A stretch of 64,000 bases of DNA from Agromyces sp. Marseille-P2726 (GCF_902809835.1 NZ_CADDWM010000015.1:434001-498000); one strand, 5' to 3'; shown: positions 47,356 through 56,699, counted from the first letter of the stretch. The notes: generated by a model not told the origin, from the sequence alone. A program made the numbers and translations.

Positions 47356-48252
47356 TCACTCGCTCGCGTGGGTGCGCGACGGGTAGACGGCGCGCACGAC
47401 GAGCCACGTGAAGACGAGCAGAAGGGCATAGAGCGGCACACCCATGAGCAGGCGGGTGACGCCGAGCGCCTCGACGTTGTCGGCGAGGTAGAGCGGCACC
47501 TGCACGACGAGGCGGGCGATGAAGAACCCGATCCAGACGAGCGTGAGGAACTGGGCGGCGCGGTACCGGCGCCGGTCGGCACGCCACGCCGTCCCGTCTC
47601 CCATGAGGAACCCGACGACCAGCCCGACCGCGGGCCAGCGTACGAGGATCGAGATGAACAGGGCGACCGCGTACGCCGCGTTCGTGAAGAACCCCAGCAC
47701 GTAGTTGTCGCGGGCGTCGCCGGTCCAGAGCGCGAGGCCGGCCGAGGCGATCACCCCGATGAGGCCGGCGATCGCCTGGGTCGGCTGGCCCTTCGTCGCG
47801 ATGCGCACGACGGTGAAGACGACGGCGAGGCCGACGGATGCCGCGAGCGCCGGCACGAGCGCGGCCTGCGGATCCTGCCCGACGACGCTCGTGAGCACGC
47901 TGTAGGTCACGAGGAACACGAGGCCGGGCAGCAGCGCCTCGAGGATGCCGCGCACTCCCCCGACCGCCGCGACCAGGTCGCGGGCATCCAGCTTCTCCTC
48001 ACGCGCGAGCGCCCCGAGGCCGCTCTTCTCGGCGGCGGCCGCGAACTGGCTTGCGAAGTCCGCGGAGTCGGGGCGACCGGCGGCACCGGCGTCGTCGCCG
48101 CCGGCGTTCGCGTCGGCCGAGAGGTCGTGCGTCGGCTGACCGGCCGGGCCGTCGTCGGCGCGACCGGGTGTCGCTCGCGCCGGCGGCGGCGCCGCGGCAT
48201 CCGCCCTCTCGTCGTGACCGGGGTCGTCGGCGGCCTGGGGTCTCTGCATCAC
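47356..48252 (-). CDS. DUF3159 domain-containing membrane protein
   Basis: A 298-residue membrane protein. The first 70 residues are Ala/Asp/Pro-rich and disordered; the DUF3159 domain follows with about six membrane spans (VRGILEALLPGLVFLVTYSVL, then LVPALAASVGLAVVFTVVRIA, and so on to ALLLVFTWLVVRAVYP). The function is unknown. The ATG lies within the last codons of the DUF3710 gene (48249-48252), and DUF3710-DUF3159 pairs are conserved in Actinobacteria next to dut, as here. Confidence 0.88.
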   Translation of the reverse strand: MMQRPQAADDPGHDERADAAAPPPARATPGRADDGPAGQPTHDLSADANAGGDDAGAAGRPDSADFASQFAAAAEKSGLGALAREEKLDARDLVAAVGGVRGILEALLPGLVFLVTYSVLTSVVGQDPQAALVPALAASVGLAVVFTVVRIATKGQPTQAIAGLIGVIASAGLALWTGDARDNYVLGFFTNAAYAVALFISILVRWPAVGLVVGFLMGDGTAWRADRRRYRAAQFLTLVWIGFFIARLVVQVPLYLADNVEALGVTRLLMGVPLYALLLVFTWLVVRAVYPSRTHASE

Positions 48253-48872
48253 TGGGCCGGGGGTGCGCCGGTCGAGGCGGCCGGCATGCGCAGCGGGATG
48301 AGGTCGCGGGGCGGCATCGGGGTCGAACCGCGGACGACCACGATGGAACGGAAGAGCTCCTCGACCTGGGCGGCGGCGGCGGGGTCGACGGCGGCCTCGC
48401 CCGCGATGACGCCACGGAGGAACCAGCGGGGGCCGTCGACGCCGATGAAGCGCGCCAGCCGCATGTGCCCGGCCTGGCCCTCGGCGGCGGCCACCGGGAT
48501 CTGGGCGAGCAGTTCGGGGCCGAACGCTCCCTCGCGCACGGTGGTGGTACCGCCCTGACGGGCGATCTGGTCGGCGATCTGCGCTCTGATCTCATGCCAG
48601 AGTCCGCTGCTTCGCGGGGCGGCGAACGGCTGCACCTGCAGCGTCGAGTTGGCATAGTCGAGCCCGATCGCGACGACGCGCTTGGTGCCCTCCTCCACTT
48701 CGAGGCGCAGGTGAAGCCCCTCGCGGGGCAGCACCTTCACACCGCCGAGATCGACGTACGGGCGAACCGGATTCGCCTCGGACTCGTCGAAGGGCCCCGC
48801 GACCGCACGGTCGTCGGGTGCCGACTTGGGCTGATCGACCGGGGTGTCGTCGACGTTCTCGATGTCGCTCAT
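48249..48872 (-). CDS. DUF3710 domain-containing protein
   Basis: A 207-residue soluble protein of unknown function, matching DUF3710 (VDLGGVKVLPREGLHLRLEVE; GLWHEIRAQIADQIARQGG; ARFIGVDGPRWFLRGVIAG). It is actinobacteria-specific and lies in the usual dut-DUF3710-DUF3159 order. A four-base overlap with the DUF3159 gene indicates translational coupling. The acidic N-terminal 35 residues are poorly conserved. Confidence 0.9.
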   Translation of the reverse strand: MSDIENVDDTPVDQPKSAPDDRAVAGPFDESEANPVRPYVDLGGVKVLPREGLHLRLEVEEGTKRVVAIGLDYANSTLQVQPFAAPRSSGLWHEIRAQIADQIARQGGTTTVREGAFGPELLAQIPVAAAEGQAGHMRLARFIGVDGPRWFLRGVIAGEAAVDPAAAAQVEELFRSIVVVRGSTPMPPRDLIPLRMPAASTGAPPAQ

Positions 48873-48942
48873 TGTGCTCCTCCTGTCACGCCGCAGCTCC
48901 CGCGGCGCGACGTTCGCATGCGCCGTATCCAGGGCCGGATGC

Positions 48943-49401
48943 TCACACGTTCACTCCTGACCTGTGCTCCCCGAAGCCCGTGGACCCGAATCCCCCTTCG
49001 CCGCGTGTGCTTCCCGGCAGCCGCTCGACCTGCACGAATCGGGCGCGGCTCACCGGCATGACGACGAGTTGCGCGATCCGATCGCCGGCCGCGATCTCGT
49101 ACGACTCGTGCGCGTCGGTGTTCAACAGGGCGACCCGGATCTCACCACGGTATCCCGCGTCGACCGTGCCCGGCGCGTTCACGATCGTGATGCCGTGCTT
49201 GAAGGCGAGGCCCGATCGCGGCACGACGAAGGCGACGTAGCCGTCGGGCAGGGCGATCGCGACACCGGTTCCGACGGTGGCGCGACTTCCGGGGGCGAGG
49301 ACGACGCCCTCTGCCGCATGGAGATCCGCTCCGGCGTCGCCCGGGTGGGCGTACGTGGGGACGCGGTCGGCCGTGATCAGCACATCGACGGAATCGGTCA
49401 C
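48943..49401 (-). CDS. dut: Deoxyuridine 5'-triphosphate nucleotidohydrolase (dUTPase)
   Basis: Trimeric dUTPase that hydrolyses dUTP to dUMP, keeping uracil out of DNA and feeding dTMP synthesis. 152 residues with all five motifs: AGADLHAAE (I), PRSGLAFKHGI (II), GTVDAGYRGEIRVALLN (III), GDRIAQLVV (IV) and RGEGGFGSTG (V, the C-terminal lid). It diverges from the DUF3093 gene with a 38-bp gap, and DUF3710-DUF3159 follow 70 bp downstream. Confidence 0.96.
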   Translation of the reverse strand: MTDSVDVLITADRVPTYAHPGDAGADLHAAEGVVLAPGSRATVGTGVAIALPDGYVAFVVPRSGLAFKHGITIVNAPGTVDAGYRGEIRVALLNTDAHESYEIAAGDRIAQLVVMPVSRARFVQVERLPGSTRGEGGFGSTGFGEHRSGVNV

Positions 49402-49439
49402 TGTTCGAGGCTAGTCCAGAAGTCTGATCGAATAGGCCC

Positions 49440-49904
49440 ATGCCCGATTACCGCGAGAAGCTGTGGCCGACGCCATGGATCTACATCGCCTGCCTGCTGC
49501 TCGTGCCGGCGAGCATTCTCGTGCTCGCTCCCGTGTCGTTGCCCGCCGGCATCGTGACGGGCGTCATCCTCTACCTCGCGGTGGTGGGCTCGCTCACCAT
49601 GACGGCACCGGTCATCGAGGTGGCCGATGGGGTGCTTCGCGCCGGTCGCGCCGAGATCCCGTTGGCCCAGACGGGCGAGGCGGTGGCGGCGGATGCCGTC
49701 GCAGCGCGTCTCGAGCGGGGAACCGGGCTCGACGCCCGGGCCTTCCTGGTGATCCGCGGCTGGATCGCGCCGGTGGTTCGCGTACCCATCACCGATCCGG
49801 GGGACCCTGCCCCGTACTGGTTGCTGTCCAGTCGGCGGCCGGAAGAACTGGCCGCCGCGATCAATCGATCGCGACGGCCTGAGCGTACGGAGGACGGCCT
49901 CTAA
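49440..49904 (+). CDS. DUF3093 domain-containing membrane protein
   Basis: A 154-residue protein with two N-terminal membrane spans (PWIYIACLLLVPASILVL and GIVTGVILYLAVVGSLTM) and a C-terminal soluble domain ending in the LVIRGWIAPVVRVPITDPGDPAPYWLLSSRRP signature of DUF3093, split here only by description. The function is unknown. It regularly neighbours dut and DUF4193 in Actinobacteria. Its stop codon overlaps the DUF4193 stop on the opposite strand by four bases. Confidence 0.88.
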   Translation: MPDYREKLWPTPWIYIACLLLVPASILVLAPVSLPAGIVTGVILYLAVVGSLTMTAPVIEVADGVLRAGRAEIPLAQTGEAVAADAVAARLERGTGLDARAFLVIRGWIAPVVRVPITDPGDPAPYWLLSSRRPEELAAAINRSRRPERTEDGL

Positions 49905-50194
49905 GAGGCGCATTCCAGGCAGATCGGCCCGACTTTCGTCTCGTGGTCGATCTGCGAACGGTGCTTCACGAGGAAGCAGTTCACGCAGGTGAACTCGTCT
50001 GCCTGTGGCGGGAGCACGACTACGTCGAGCTCGACGTCGGAGAGATCCGCACCGGGGAGGTCGAAGCCTCCGGGGTTGTCGGCATCGTCGACGTCCACCA
50101 CTCCCGACATCTTGTCGGGCACGCGCTCCTTGAGGGCCTCGATCGACTCGGAGTCGTCCTCGGTCTTCCGCGGTGCGTCGTAATCCGTTGCCAT
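49901..50194 (-). CDS. DUF4193 zinc-ribbon protein
   Basis: A 97-residue acidic protein with a C-terminal zinc ribbon: CVNC (about residues 70-73) and CLEC (about 92-95). The N-terminal MATDYDAPRK...D-rich segment is typical of DUF4193, a family found throughout Actinobacteria and sometimes linked to RNA polymerase-associated small proteins; the function is unproven. ATG 50194 is chosen as the family start, with GGATGGGA upstream; a longer frame from 50245 adds 17 unrelated residues. Confidence 0.88.
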   Translation of the reverse strand: MATDYDAPRKTEDDSESIEALKERVPDKMSGVVDVDDADNPGGFDLPGADLSDVELDVVVLPPQADEFTCVNCFLVKHRSQIDHETKVGPICLECAS

Positions 50195-50386
50195 TCCCAT
50201 CCATTTCTTCATCGCCGGAGATTCGGCGGGCATAGTCTGCATCAAATCAGTTGCGTAAGCAAACCACCTTGACTCACGTCCAACTGCTCACTCGTCAACA
50301 TCCGGCGCGCCCGCGCTATTCCCCGTCGCGCCTTCGCGTGCGTGGCATTCTTGGGCGGAGACGAAGGCACGGAAGGGCTTGTCGCG

Positions 50387-51463
50387 ATGCAGGAACTCAA
50401 GGTAATCGGGGTCGAGAACGGCGCGCTGCTCGCCGCCTCCGACGACGGCGCACGCTTCCGGATCGAGATCGACGAGGTCCTGCAGTCGCGGCTCCGCCAG
50501 GCGCAGCCCGAACCGCACACCGGCCCGAAGCCCTCGCCTCGCGAGGTGCAGGCGCTCATCCGCTCCGGCCTCTCCGCTGAGGACGTGGCGCAGGTCACGG
50601 GCGCTTCGGTCGAGTACGTGCGGCGCTTCGAGGGGCCGGTGCTCGCCGAACGCGAACACGTCGTGACCTCGGCCCTCGCGGTGCCCGTCCACGTGACGAC
50701 CGACATCGATCCCGCCGAGGAGCTGGCCACGTTCGGCAGCGTCATCCGCGACCGCCTGGCGAAGCTCAACGCTCACGGGGAGCGCTGGGCGAGCTGGAAG
50801 GACGAGGAACGCGGATGGATGGTCAAGCTCGAGTTCACCGCCGACTCGATCGACCACGACGCGCGGTGGGGATTCGAGCCGCGCACGCAGTCGCTGCATC
50901 CGCTCAATTCCGAGGCGACAACACTGTCGCAGCAGGGTGAGCTGAAGGGCGGACTGATCCCGCGGCTGCGGGCGGTCGGCCCCGAGGTCGACCCCTCGTC
51001 GCGGTTCGACAGCGGCGCGTTCACGTTCGAGGAGCCCGAGCACGGCGAGCACGACACCGCGCCGCACCTCGAACCGCTGCCCTATGCGCGGAGCACTCCC
51101 CCGGCGTCGAGCCCGGCGGTCGCTCGGGCGGCCATCAAGCGGGCGGACGAGCCGAAGCAGTCCCTCGGCGAGACCGCCGATCTCCTCGAGGCCCTGCGCC
51201 GGCGCCGCGGCGAACGGGAGGCCGCCGTCGTTGGTCCCGAGCATCCCGAGCTTCCGATTCCACCGGATCCCGGCACCGACGATCCTGACGACCTCGCGCC
51301 GCCCGCAGAGGAGAAGCCCGGAGCCGCTGCCCGGAGCCTCTGGGGTGGCAAGGCCGCGGGCACCGCGACCGGCCCGGCTCGCGGAGCGAAGAAGGGCCGG
51401 GCATCGATGCCGAGCTGGGACGAGATCGTCTTCGGCGCCCGGAGCGACGACGACCTCGCCTGA
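50387..51463 (+). CDS. sepH: Septation protein SepH
   Basis: A 358-residue cell-division regulator that stimulates FtsZ assembly in Streptomyces and Mycobacterium. The N-terminal DUF3071 domain (about 1-170) starts MQELKVIGVENGALLAASDDG and contains a helix-turn-helix-like segment (SPREVQALIRSGLSAEDVAQVTGASVEYVRRFEGPV). The C-terminal half is Pro/Ala/Glu-rich, unordered and ends SWDEIVFGARSDDDLA, the conserved tail. ATG 50387 is chosen as the family start, with GGAAGGG upstream. Confidence 0.93.
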   Translation: MQELKVIGVENGALLAASDDGARFRIEIDEVLQSRLRQAQPEPHTGPKPSPREVQALIRSGLSAEDVAQVTGASVEYVRRFEGPVLAEREHVVTSALAVPVHVTTDIDPAEELATFGSVIRDRLAKLNAHGERWASWKDEERGWMVKLEFTADSIDHDARWGFEPRTQSLHPLNSEATTLSQQGELKGGLIPRLRAVGPEVDPSSRFDSGAFTFEEPEHGEHDTAPHLEPLPYARSTPPASSPAVARAAIKRADEPKQSLGETADLLEALRRRRGEREAAVVGPEHPELPIPPDPGTDDPDDLAPPAEEKPGAAARSLWGGKAAGTATGPARGAKKGRASMPSWDEIVFGARSDDDLA

Positions 51464-51497
51464 TCCCTGCTCCGGGCTCGCCTTCCGGTGCTAGCAT

Positions 51498-51513
51498 TCG
51501 AACAGAGTTTCGA
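51498..51513 (+). promoter_or_regulatory. LexA (SOS) box-like operator
   Basis: TCGAACAGAGTTTCGA at 51498-51513 differs at one base from the actinobacterial LexA consensus TCGAAC-n4-GTTCGA, and is part of a larger ATTCGAA...TTCGAAT inverted repeat (51496-51515). It sits immediately after an extended -10 (TGCTAGCAT, 51489-51497 region), where LexA would block transcription of the next gene. Confidence 0.65.
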
Positions 51514-51531
51514 ATCATCGGGGAGGTCGTC

Positions 51532-51816
51532 ATGGCGGCGCTGCGCGAGTCCGTCGAGGTCTGGACCGGCGATGCGGGCGAGCCCGAACGCCTCGTCTGG
51601 CGTGCCCGTCGTTTCCGGGTCACCGACATGCCGACCTCGCTCGTCGGGCCGAGCGAGTGGTGGGCGCCGTTCGCGGGGCACGACATCTCGCCGGGCCGTG
51701 TGCCCCTCACGATCGCGGGTTGGCGCTTCCAGGCGAGCACCGACGACGGCGAGACGCACGTGTTCGACGTCGCACACGACGGTCGGCACTGGTGTGTGCT
51801 GCGCGTCTTCGACTGA
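51532..51816 (+). CDS. DUF6504-like small protein under a LexA-like box
   Basis: A 94-residue protein: SVEVWTGDAGEPERLVWRARRFRVTDMP at the start and WRFQASTDDGETHVFDVAHDGRHWCVLRVFD at the end, a layout I associate with the DUF6504 family. Relatives often lie beside Y-family DNA polymerase (ImuB/DinB) genes and are suspected of SOS-linked roles. Here it stands alone between sepH and clpX, but a LexA-like site overlaps its promoter. GGGAGG lies 7 nt before the ATG. The molecular function is unknown. Confidence 0.78.
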   Translation: MAALRESVEVWTGDAGEPERLVWRARRFRVTDMPTSLVGPSEWWAPFAGHDISPGRVPLTIAGWRFQASTDDGETHVFDVAHDGRHWCVLRVFD

Positions 51817-51830
51817 GCTGCTGGCCCGAC

Positions 51831-53108
51831 CTACGCCGACTTCTCGGCCCGGCGCGGCTTGTGCGGAACGATCGTCGGCGCGGCATTGTCGAGCACGGCC
51901 GCCTTGGTGACGACGACGCGTGCGACGCCTGTCGACGACGGGACCTCGAACATGATCGGGCCCAGCACTTCTTCGAGGATCGCGCGAAGGCCGCGAGCAC
52001 CGGTCTGCCGCAGCACCGCCAGGTCGGCGATCGCCTCGAGTGCCGAGGGCTCGAAATCGAGCTCGACCCCGTCGAGTTCGAACATGCGCTGGTACTGCCG
52101 CACGAGCGCGTTCTTCGGCTCGGTGAGGATCTCGATGAGCGCGTCGCGATCGAGCGGCGTGACCGTCGCCACGACGGGCAGGCGCCCGATGAACTCGGGG
52201 ATGAGGCCGAACTTGTGCAGGTCTTCGGGAAGCACCTCGCTGAAGATGTCGGCCTCGGCCTCTTTGCTGTGCAGCGGAGCCCCGAACCCGATGCCGCGCT
52301 TTCCGGCGCGAGAGGAGATGATGTCTTCCAGTCCGGCGAAGGCACCCGCCACGATGAACAGGACGTTCGTGGTGTCGATCTGGATGAACTCCTGATGCGG
52401 ATGCTTCCGCCCGCCCTGCGGCGGCACGGATGCGACGGTGCCCTCGAGGATCTTCAGCAGCGCCTGCTGGACTCCCTCGCCCGAGACATCGCGGGTGATC
52501 GACGGGTTCTCGGCCTTGCGGGCGATCTTGTCGACCTCGTCGATGTAGATGATGCCGGTCTCGGCACGCTTCACGTCGTAATCGGCAGCCTGGATGAGCT
52601 TCAGGAGGATGTTCTCGACGTCTTCGCCGACGTACCCGGCCTCGGTCAGCGCGGTCGCGTCTGCGACCGCGAACGGAACGTTCAGCTGCTTCGCCAGCGT
52701 CTGCGCGAGGTAGGTCTTGCCGCAGCCGGTCGGCCCGATGAGCAGGATGTTCGACTTCGCGATCTCGACGTCGTCACGCGCGTGGTCGGCCGACGTCAAC
52801 GTCGTGCGAGCTCGCACGCGCTTGTAGTGGTTGTACACGGCGACAGCCAGCGCGCGCTTCGCGGCGTCTTGCCCGATGACGTATTCCTCGAGGAAGGCGA
52901 AGATCTCTTTCGGCTTCGGCAGCACGAACTCGCCCGCATCGGTTTCGCCGGCCTCGGCGAGTCGCTCCTCGATGATCTCGTTGCACAGTTCGACGCACTC
53001 GTCGCAGATGTAGACGCCCGGCCCCGCGATGAGCTGCTGGACCTGCTTCTGGCTCTTTCCGCAGAACGAGCACTTGAGCAGGTCGGCACTCTCCCCGATG
53101 CGTGCCAT
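51831..53108 (-). CDS. clpX: ATP-dependent Clp protease ATP-binding subunit ClpX
   Basis: AAA+ unfoldase that feeds substrates to ClpP. 425 residues. The N-terminal zinc-binding domain is [10 protein letters not shown]...[10 protein letters not shown] (four Cys); Walker A is [12 protein letters not shown], Walker B is IYIDEVDKI, the pore loop is GYVGED, and the ClpP-docking IGF loop is [12 protein letters not shown] 53108 is chosen because AGGGAGG lies just upstream and [17 protein letters not shown] is the family start. It follows clpP1-clpP2 but is separated by a terminator and probably has its own promoter. Confidence 0.97.
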   Translation of the reverse strand: MARIGESADLLKCSFCGKSQKQVQQLIAGPGVYICDECVELCNEIIEERLAEAGETDAGEFVLPKPKEIFAFLEEYVIGQDAAKRALAVAVYNHYKRVRARTTLTSADHARDDVEIAKSNILLIGPTGCGKTYLAQTLAKQLNVPFAVADATALTEAGYVGEDVENILLKLIQAADYDVKRAETGIIYIDEVDKIARKAENPSITRDVSGEGVQQALLKILEGTVASVPPQGGRKHPHQEFIQIDTTNVLFIVAGAFAGLEDIISSRAGKRGIGFGAPLHSKEAEADIFSEVLPEDLHKFGLIPEFIGRLPVVATVTPLDRDALIEILTEPKNALVRQYQRMFELDGVELDFEPSALEAIADLAVLRQTGARGLRAILEEVLGPIMFEVPSSTGVARVVVTKAAVLDNAAPTIVPHKPRRAEKSA

Positions 53109-53240
53109 CGAACCTCCCTGTCGACGAGTCTGTTCCGAGCCTAGCCCGAGATTCGGGCGGCGGGTCATGGCGCGCCCGGATTGTGAACGGTGATGTTCCG
53201 CGCACAGCGAATCGGCCTCGACCCGAGGTGCGCGCGCCGC

Positions 53241-53278
53241 GCGAACGGCCCGGACGCAGGGGCATCCGGGCCGTTCGC
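53241..53278 (-). terminator. Terminator after clpP2
   Basis: GCGAACGGCCCGGA (53241-53254) pairs perfectly with TCCGGGCCGTTCGC (53265-53278) around a ten-base loop. It lies 15 bp after the clpP2 stop and separates clpP1P2 from clpX. The rest of the 184-bp gap holds a TAGGCT -10-like element for clpX. Confidence 0.82.
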
Positions 53279-53292
53279 TCGATCGGGGGATC

Positions 53293-53961
53293 TTACGCGG
53301 TCAGTGCGGGGACGCTCTTGCGGGAGCTGAGCACCTGGTCGATGAGGCCGTACTCGAGCGCCTCCTCGGCCGACAGGATCTTGTCGCGGTCGATGTCGAG
53401 GTTGACCTGCTCCTGCGTGCGGTTCGAGTGGCGCGCCAGCGTCTCCTCGAGCCAGGAGCGCATGCGCATGATCTCGGCGGCCTGGATCTCGATGTCGGAC
53501 GCCTGGCCGTGACCCGCCTCGCCCATGGCCGGCTGGTGGATGAGCACCCGGGCGTTCGGCAACGCGAGCCGCTTGCCGGGCGTTCCGGCCGCCGCGATCA
53601 CTGCCGCGGCCGACGCGGCCTGGCCGAGCACGACGGTCTGGATCTGCGGTCGGATGTACTGCATCGTGTCGTAGATCGCGGTCATCGCCGTGAACGAGCC
53701 GCCGGGCGAGTTGATGTAGAGGATGATGTCGCGGTCGGGGTCCATGGACTCGAGCACCAGCAGCTGCGCCATGATGTCGTCGGCCGAGGCGTCGTCGACC
53801 TGCACGCCGAGGAAGATGATGCGGTCCTCGAAGAGCTTCGCGTAGGGGTCTTGGCGCTTGTAGCCGTAGGCGGTGCGCTCCTCGAAGCTCGGCAGGATGT
53901 AGCGCGAGCCGGGGGCCTGGACGCCGTCGAAGGCGGTGCCGCCGAAAGCAGGGATGTTCAT
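53293..53961 (-). CDS. clpP2: ATP-dependent Clp protease proteolytic subunit ClpP2
   Basis: Serine protease ring subunit that forms a mixed ClpP1P2 tetradecamer in Actinobacteria. 222 residues: [23 protein letters not shown], catalytic Ser in [11 protein letters not shown], His in [14 protein letters not shown], and Asp in the [10 protein letters not shown] region. ATG 53961 is chosen because [11 protein letters not shown] begins the family N-terminus and GAGAGAACGAG lies upstream. It starts 26 bp after clpP1 and is surely co-transcribed with it. Confidence 0.95.
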   Translation of the reverse strand: MNIPAFGGTAFDGVQAPGSRYILPSFEERTAYGYKRQDPYAKLFEDRIIFLGVQVDDASADDIMAQLLVLESMDPDRDIILYINSPGGSFTAMTAIYDTMQYIRPQIQTVVLGQAASAAAVIAAAGTPGKRLALPNARVLIHQPAMGEAGHGQASDIEIQAAEIMRMRSWLEETLARHSNRTQEQVNLDIDRDKILSAEEALEYGLIDQVLSSRKSVPALTA

Positions 53962-53987
53962 TCGCTCGTTCTCTCTTCTCTCGGTGC

Positions 53988-54575
53988 CTATGCCTGGTCG
54001 GTTCCGCCGCCGCCGGACACGTCGAGTGCCGACTCGCGGATGTGGTCGACGAAGCCGTACTCGAGGGCCTCTTGGGCGTTGAACCAACGGTCGCGGTCGC
54101 CGTCGGCGTTGATCTGCTCGACCGACTTGCCGGTCTGCGCCGCGGTGATCTCGGCGAGGCGCTTCTTCATGTCGAGGATGAGCTGCGCCTGCGTCTGGAT
54201 GTCGCTCGCCGTGCCGCCGAAGCCGCCGTGCGGCTGGTGCAGCAGGACCCGGGCATTGGGGGTGATGTACCGCTTCCCCTTGGTGCCGGCGGTCAGGAGC
54301 AGCTGACCCATCGAGGCCGCCATGCCGATGCCGACCGTGACGATGTCGTTCGGAACGAACTGCATCGTGTCGTAGATGGCCATGCCCGCCGTGATGGAGC
54401 CACCCGGCGAGTTGATGTAGAGGTAGATGTCCTTCTTCGAGTCCTCTGCAGCGAGGAGCAGGAGCTTCGCCGCGATCTCATTGGCGTTCTCATCACGAAC
54501 CTCTGAACCCAGCCAGATGATGCGGTCCTTCAGCAGTTGATCGAAAACACCGGGGCTGGGTGTCACTTCGGCCAT
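53988..54575 (-). CDS. clpP1: ATP-dependent Clp protease proteolytic subunit ClpP1
   Basis: First subunit of the ClpP1P2 protease. 195 residues: [23 protein letters not shown], catalytic Ser in [13 protein letters not shown], His in [11 protein letters not shown], Asp in [12 protein letters not shown] 54575 fits family length and has GGAG about 9 nt upstream; an ATG at 54605 is in frame. A ClgR-like box lies 70-80 bp upstream, at the end of the TPR gene. In Corynebacterium, Streptomyces and Mycobacterium, ClgR activates clpP1P2. Confidence 0.96.
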   Translation of the reverse strand: MAEVTPSPGVFDQLLKDRIIWLGSEVRDENANEIAAKLLLLAAEDSKKDIYLYINSPGGSITAGMAIYDTMQFVPNDIVTVGIGMAASMGQLLLTAGTKGKRYITPNARVLLHQPHGGFGGTASDIQTQAQLILDMKKRLAEITAAQTGKSVEQINADGDRDRWFNAQEALEYGFVDHIRESALDVSGGGGTDQA

Positions 54576-54644
54576 GTGTCGCTCCGTTTCCGTTATCGCG
54601 TTCACTCGAATCTATCCGTTGCAACACACGCGAACCGGGCTGTT

Positions 54645-54655
54645 CGCCCTAGGCG
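54645..54655 (-). promoter_or_regulatory. ClgR-like box upstream of clpP1
   Basis: On the minus strand the sequence is CGCCTAGGGCGAAC, matching the ClgR core CGCYNANRGCG plus the WWS flank. It overlaps the stop codon of the upstream TPR gene and lies 70-80 bp before the clpP1 ATG. ClgR activation of clpP1P2 is established in several Actinobacteria; use here is inferred. Confidence 0.6.
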
Positions 54656-55209
54656 GATGACGTGGTGCTGCGAGCCTCCGCCGTGGCCTCCGCGACCGGG
54701 TCGGCGTCTCCGGCACGGTCGCCGGAGACCAGCTCCGCGGCGTACGCCGTCATCGACCGCGTGTAGCGCCGGAGGTGCGGAGCGAGGGCCGTCAGTGCGA
54801 TGGATGCTCCTCGGCGAGCGTCACCCGCGCTCACGAGGGCGAGCGCGAGGAACGCGGCGACCTCGTCGCGATACGGCGCATCGGGGTGGTCGCGATGCTC
54901 GTGCTCGATGAGCCTGAGGGCCTCGGCGACGTCGCCCAGGTTGCGGACGCTGCTCGCGAGCTGCACGACCGCCTGCGGGCGATGCTCGTCGTCGAGGCCC
55001 AGCTCGAGGGCCCGGCGGTACAGGGGCACGGCCTGATCGGGGCGACCCGCCGAATCACGGGCACCCGCCCGCTCGAAGACGGCGCGCGCGTCGCTGTCGC
55101 CCCGCTCGGCGGCGATCTCGTCGATCCGGGTGATCAGCTCGTCGTCGACGGGCGACCCCGCGGCCTCCTCCCAGACCTCGGCGATGCGCCGCTCCCAGTC
55201 GTCGGTCAT
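54649..55209 (-). CDS. Tetratricopeptide repeat protein
   Basis: A 186-residue soluble all-helical protein. Helix pairs ARAVFERAGARDSAGRPDQAVPLYRRALELG, QAVVQLASSVRNLGDVAEALRLIEHE and RDEVAAFLALALVSAGDARRGASIAL (given here as landmarks) form two to three TPR-like units of the TPR_5 type common in Actinobacteria. A partner cannot be predicted. It lies between tig and clpP1 on the same strand, after the tig terminator; its stop codon is inside the ClgR-like box. Confidence 0.85.
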   Translation of the reverse strand: MTDDWERRIAEVWEEAAGSPVDDELITRIDEIAAERGDSDARAVFERAGARDSAGRPDQAVPLYRRALELGLDDEHRPQAVVQLASSVRNLGDVAEALRLIEHEHRDHPDAPYRDEVAAFLALALVSAGDARRGASIALTALAPHLRRYTRSMTAYAAELVSGDRAGDADPVAEATAEARSTTSSA

Positions 55210-55231
55210 GCGCTTCCTCCTCGAATGCGGA

Positions 55232-55261
55232 AGGGCCGGATGCCACGCGGCATCCGGCCCT
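55232..55261 (-). terminator. Terminator after tig
   Basis: AGGGCCGGATGCC (55232-55244) pairs perfectly with GGCATCCGGCCCT (55249-55261) around ACGC. It lies 13 bp after the tig stop and just before the TPR gene. Confidence 0.85.
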
Positions 55262-55274
55262 CGCGGCGGGGCTG

Positions 55275-56699
55275 TTACTCGGTCTCAGCGTTCTTCCGGC
55301 TCGCGCGCTTCTTCTTCGCGGCGGGCTTCTCCTCGACGACCTCGGCATCGTCGGCGGCCTCAGCCTCGACGATCTCCTCGGCCTGCTCGCCGACCTCGGG
55401 CCCGCCCTCGGTCTGCTCATCGGCGACGGCGGTGAACTCGGAGAGGTCGACGGCATTGCCGGCGGCATCCGTCACGGTGACCTTGCCGAGGGCGATCGCG
55501 AGTGCCTTGTTGCGCGCGACCTCGCCGACCATGGCGGGGATCTGGCCGTTCTGGCTGAGGATCTGCACGAACTCGTTCGGGTCCATGCCGTACTGGGCGG
55601 CGCCCTGCACCAGGTACTGGGTCAGCTCGTCCTGGCTGACCTGCACCTTCTCCTTCTCGGCGATCGCGTCGAGCACGATCTGGGTCTTGAAGGCCTTCGT
55701 GCTGGACTCGGTGACCTCGGCGCGGTGCTCGTCGTCTTCGAGCCGGCCCTCGGACTCGAGGTGGCGATGCACCTCGTCTTCGATGACGCTGTCGGCGACC
55801 GGCACGTCGACGAGTTCGAGGAGCTTGTCGACCAGGAGGTCGCGCGCCTGGGTGCCCTGCCCGAACGACTTGTTGCGGGCGACCTGCTCCCTGAGGCTCT
55901 CGGTGAGCTCCTCGAGCGTGTCGAACTCGCTGGCGATCTGCGCGAAGTCGTCGTCGGCCTCGGGAAGCTCACGCTCCTTGACCGCGGTGACGGTCACGGT
56001 GATCTCGGCGGTCTCGCCCTCGTGGTCGCCGCCGAGCAGCTTCGACTCGAAGGTCGTGGTCTCGTCGGCGGTCAGCGAGTCGAGGGCCTCGTCGATGCCC
56101 TCGAGGAGCTCGCCGGAGCCCAGCTCGTACGAGATGCCGCTCGCCGTGTCGACTTCGGTGCCGTCGATCGTGGCGACGAGGTCGAGCGTGACGAAGTCGC
56201 CGGTCTTCGCGGGGCGGTCGACGGTGATGAGCGTGCCGAACCGGCTGCGGAGGCGCTCGAGTTCTTCGTTCACCTCTTCATCGCCGATCTCGACGGAGTC
56301 GACGGTCAGCTCGAGGCCTTCGTAGTCGGGCAGCTCGACCTCGGGGCGCACGTCGACCTCGATGGCGAGCAGGAGGTCGCCCGAGAAGTCCTTCTCGTTG
56401 GGCCACTCGACGATGTCGGCCTCGGGTCGGCCGAGGGGACGCAGCTCGTGCTCGGTGACCGCCGCGCGGTAGAAGCCGTCGAGGCCCTCGTTCACCGCGT
56501 GCTCGAGCACGGCGGCCTTGCCGACCCGCTGGTCGATGATGGGCGGCGGAACCTTTCCCTTGCGGAAGCCCGGCACATTGATCTGCTCGGCGATGTGCTC
56601 GTAGGCGTGGGTGATGCTGGGCTTCAGCTCCTCGGGCGTCACCGAGATGGTGAGCTTGGCGCGCGTCGGGCTCAGCTTCTCAACCGAAGTGGTCGGCAT
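55275..56699 (-). CDS. tig: Trigger factor
   Basis: Ribosome-bound chaperone and peptidyl-prolyl isomerase. 474 residues. The N-terminal ribosome-binding domain has the GFRKGKVP signature (FRK loop, about residues 45-52); the FKBP-type PPIase domain begins around [19 protein letters not shown]; and the helical C-terminal chaperone domain follows. The last 50 residues are acidic then Lys-rich, a usual actinobacterial extension. It lies directly after tRNA-Pro and upstream of the clp genes, a conserved protein-quality-control neighbourhood. Confidence 0.96.
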   Translation of the reverse strand: MPTTSVEKLSPTRAKLTISVTPEELKPSITHAYEHIAEQINVPGFRKGKVPPPIIDQRVGKAAVLEHAVNEGLDGFYRAAVTEHELRPLGRPEADIVEWPNEKDFSGDLLLAIEVDVRPEVELPDYEGLELTVDSVEIGDEEVNEELERLRSRFGTLITVDRPAKTGDFVTLDLVATIDGTEVDTASGISYELGSGELLEGIDEALDSLTADETTTFESKLLGGDHEGETAEITVTVTAVKERELPEADDDFAQIASEFDTLEELTESLREQVARNKSFGQGTQARDLLVDKLLELVDVPVADSVIEDEVHRHLESEGRLEDDEHRAEVTESSTKAFKTQIVLDAIAEKEKVQVSQDELTQYLVQGAAQYGMDPNEFVQILSQNGQIPAMVGEVARNKALAIALGKVTVTDAAGNAVDLSEFTAVADEQTEGGPEVGEQAEEIVEAEAADDAEVVEEKPAAKKKRASRKNAETE

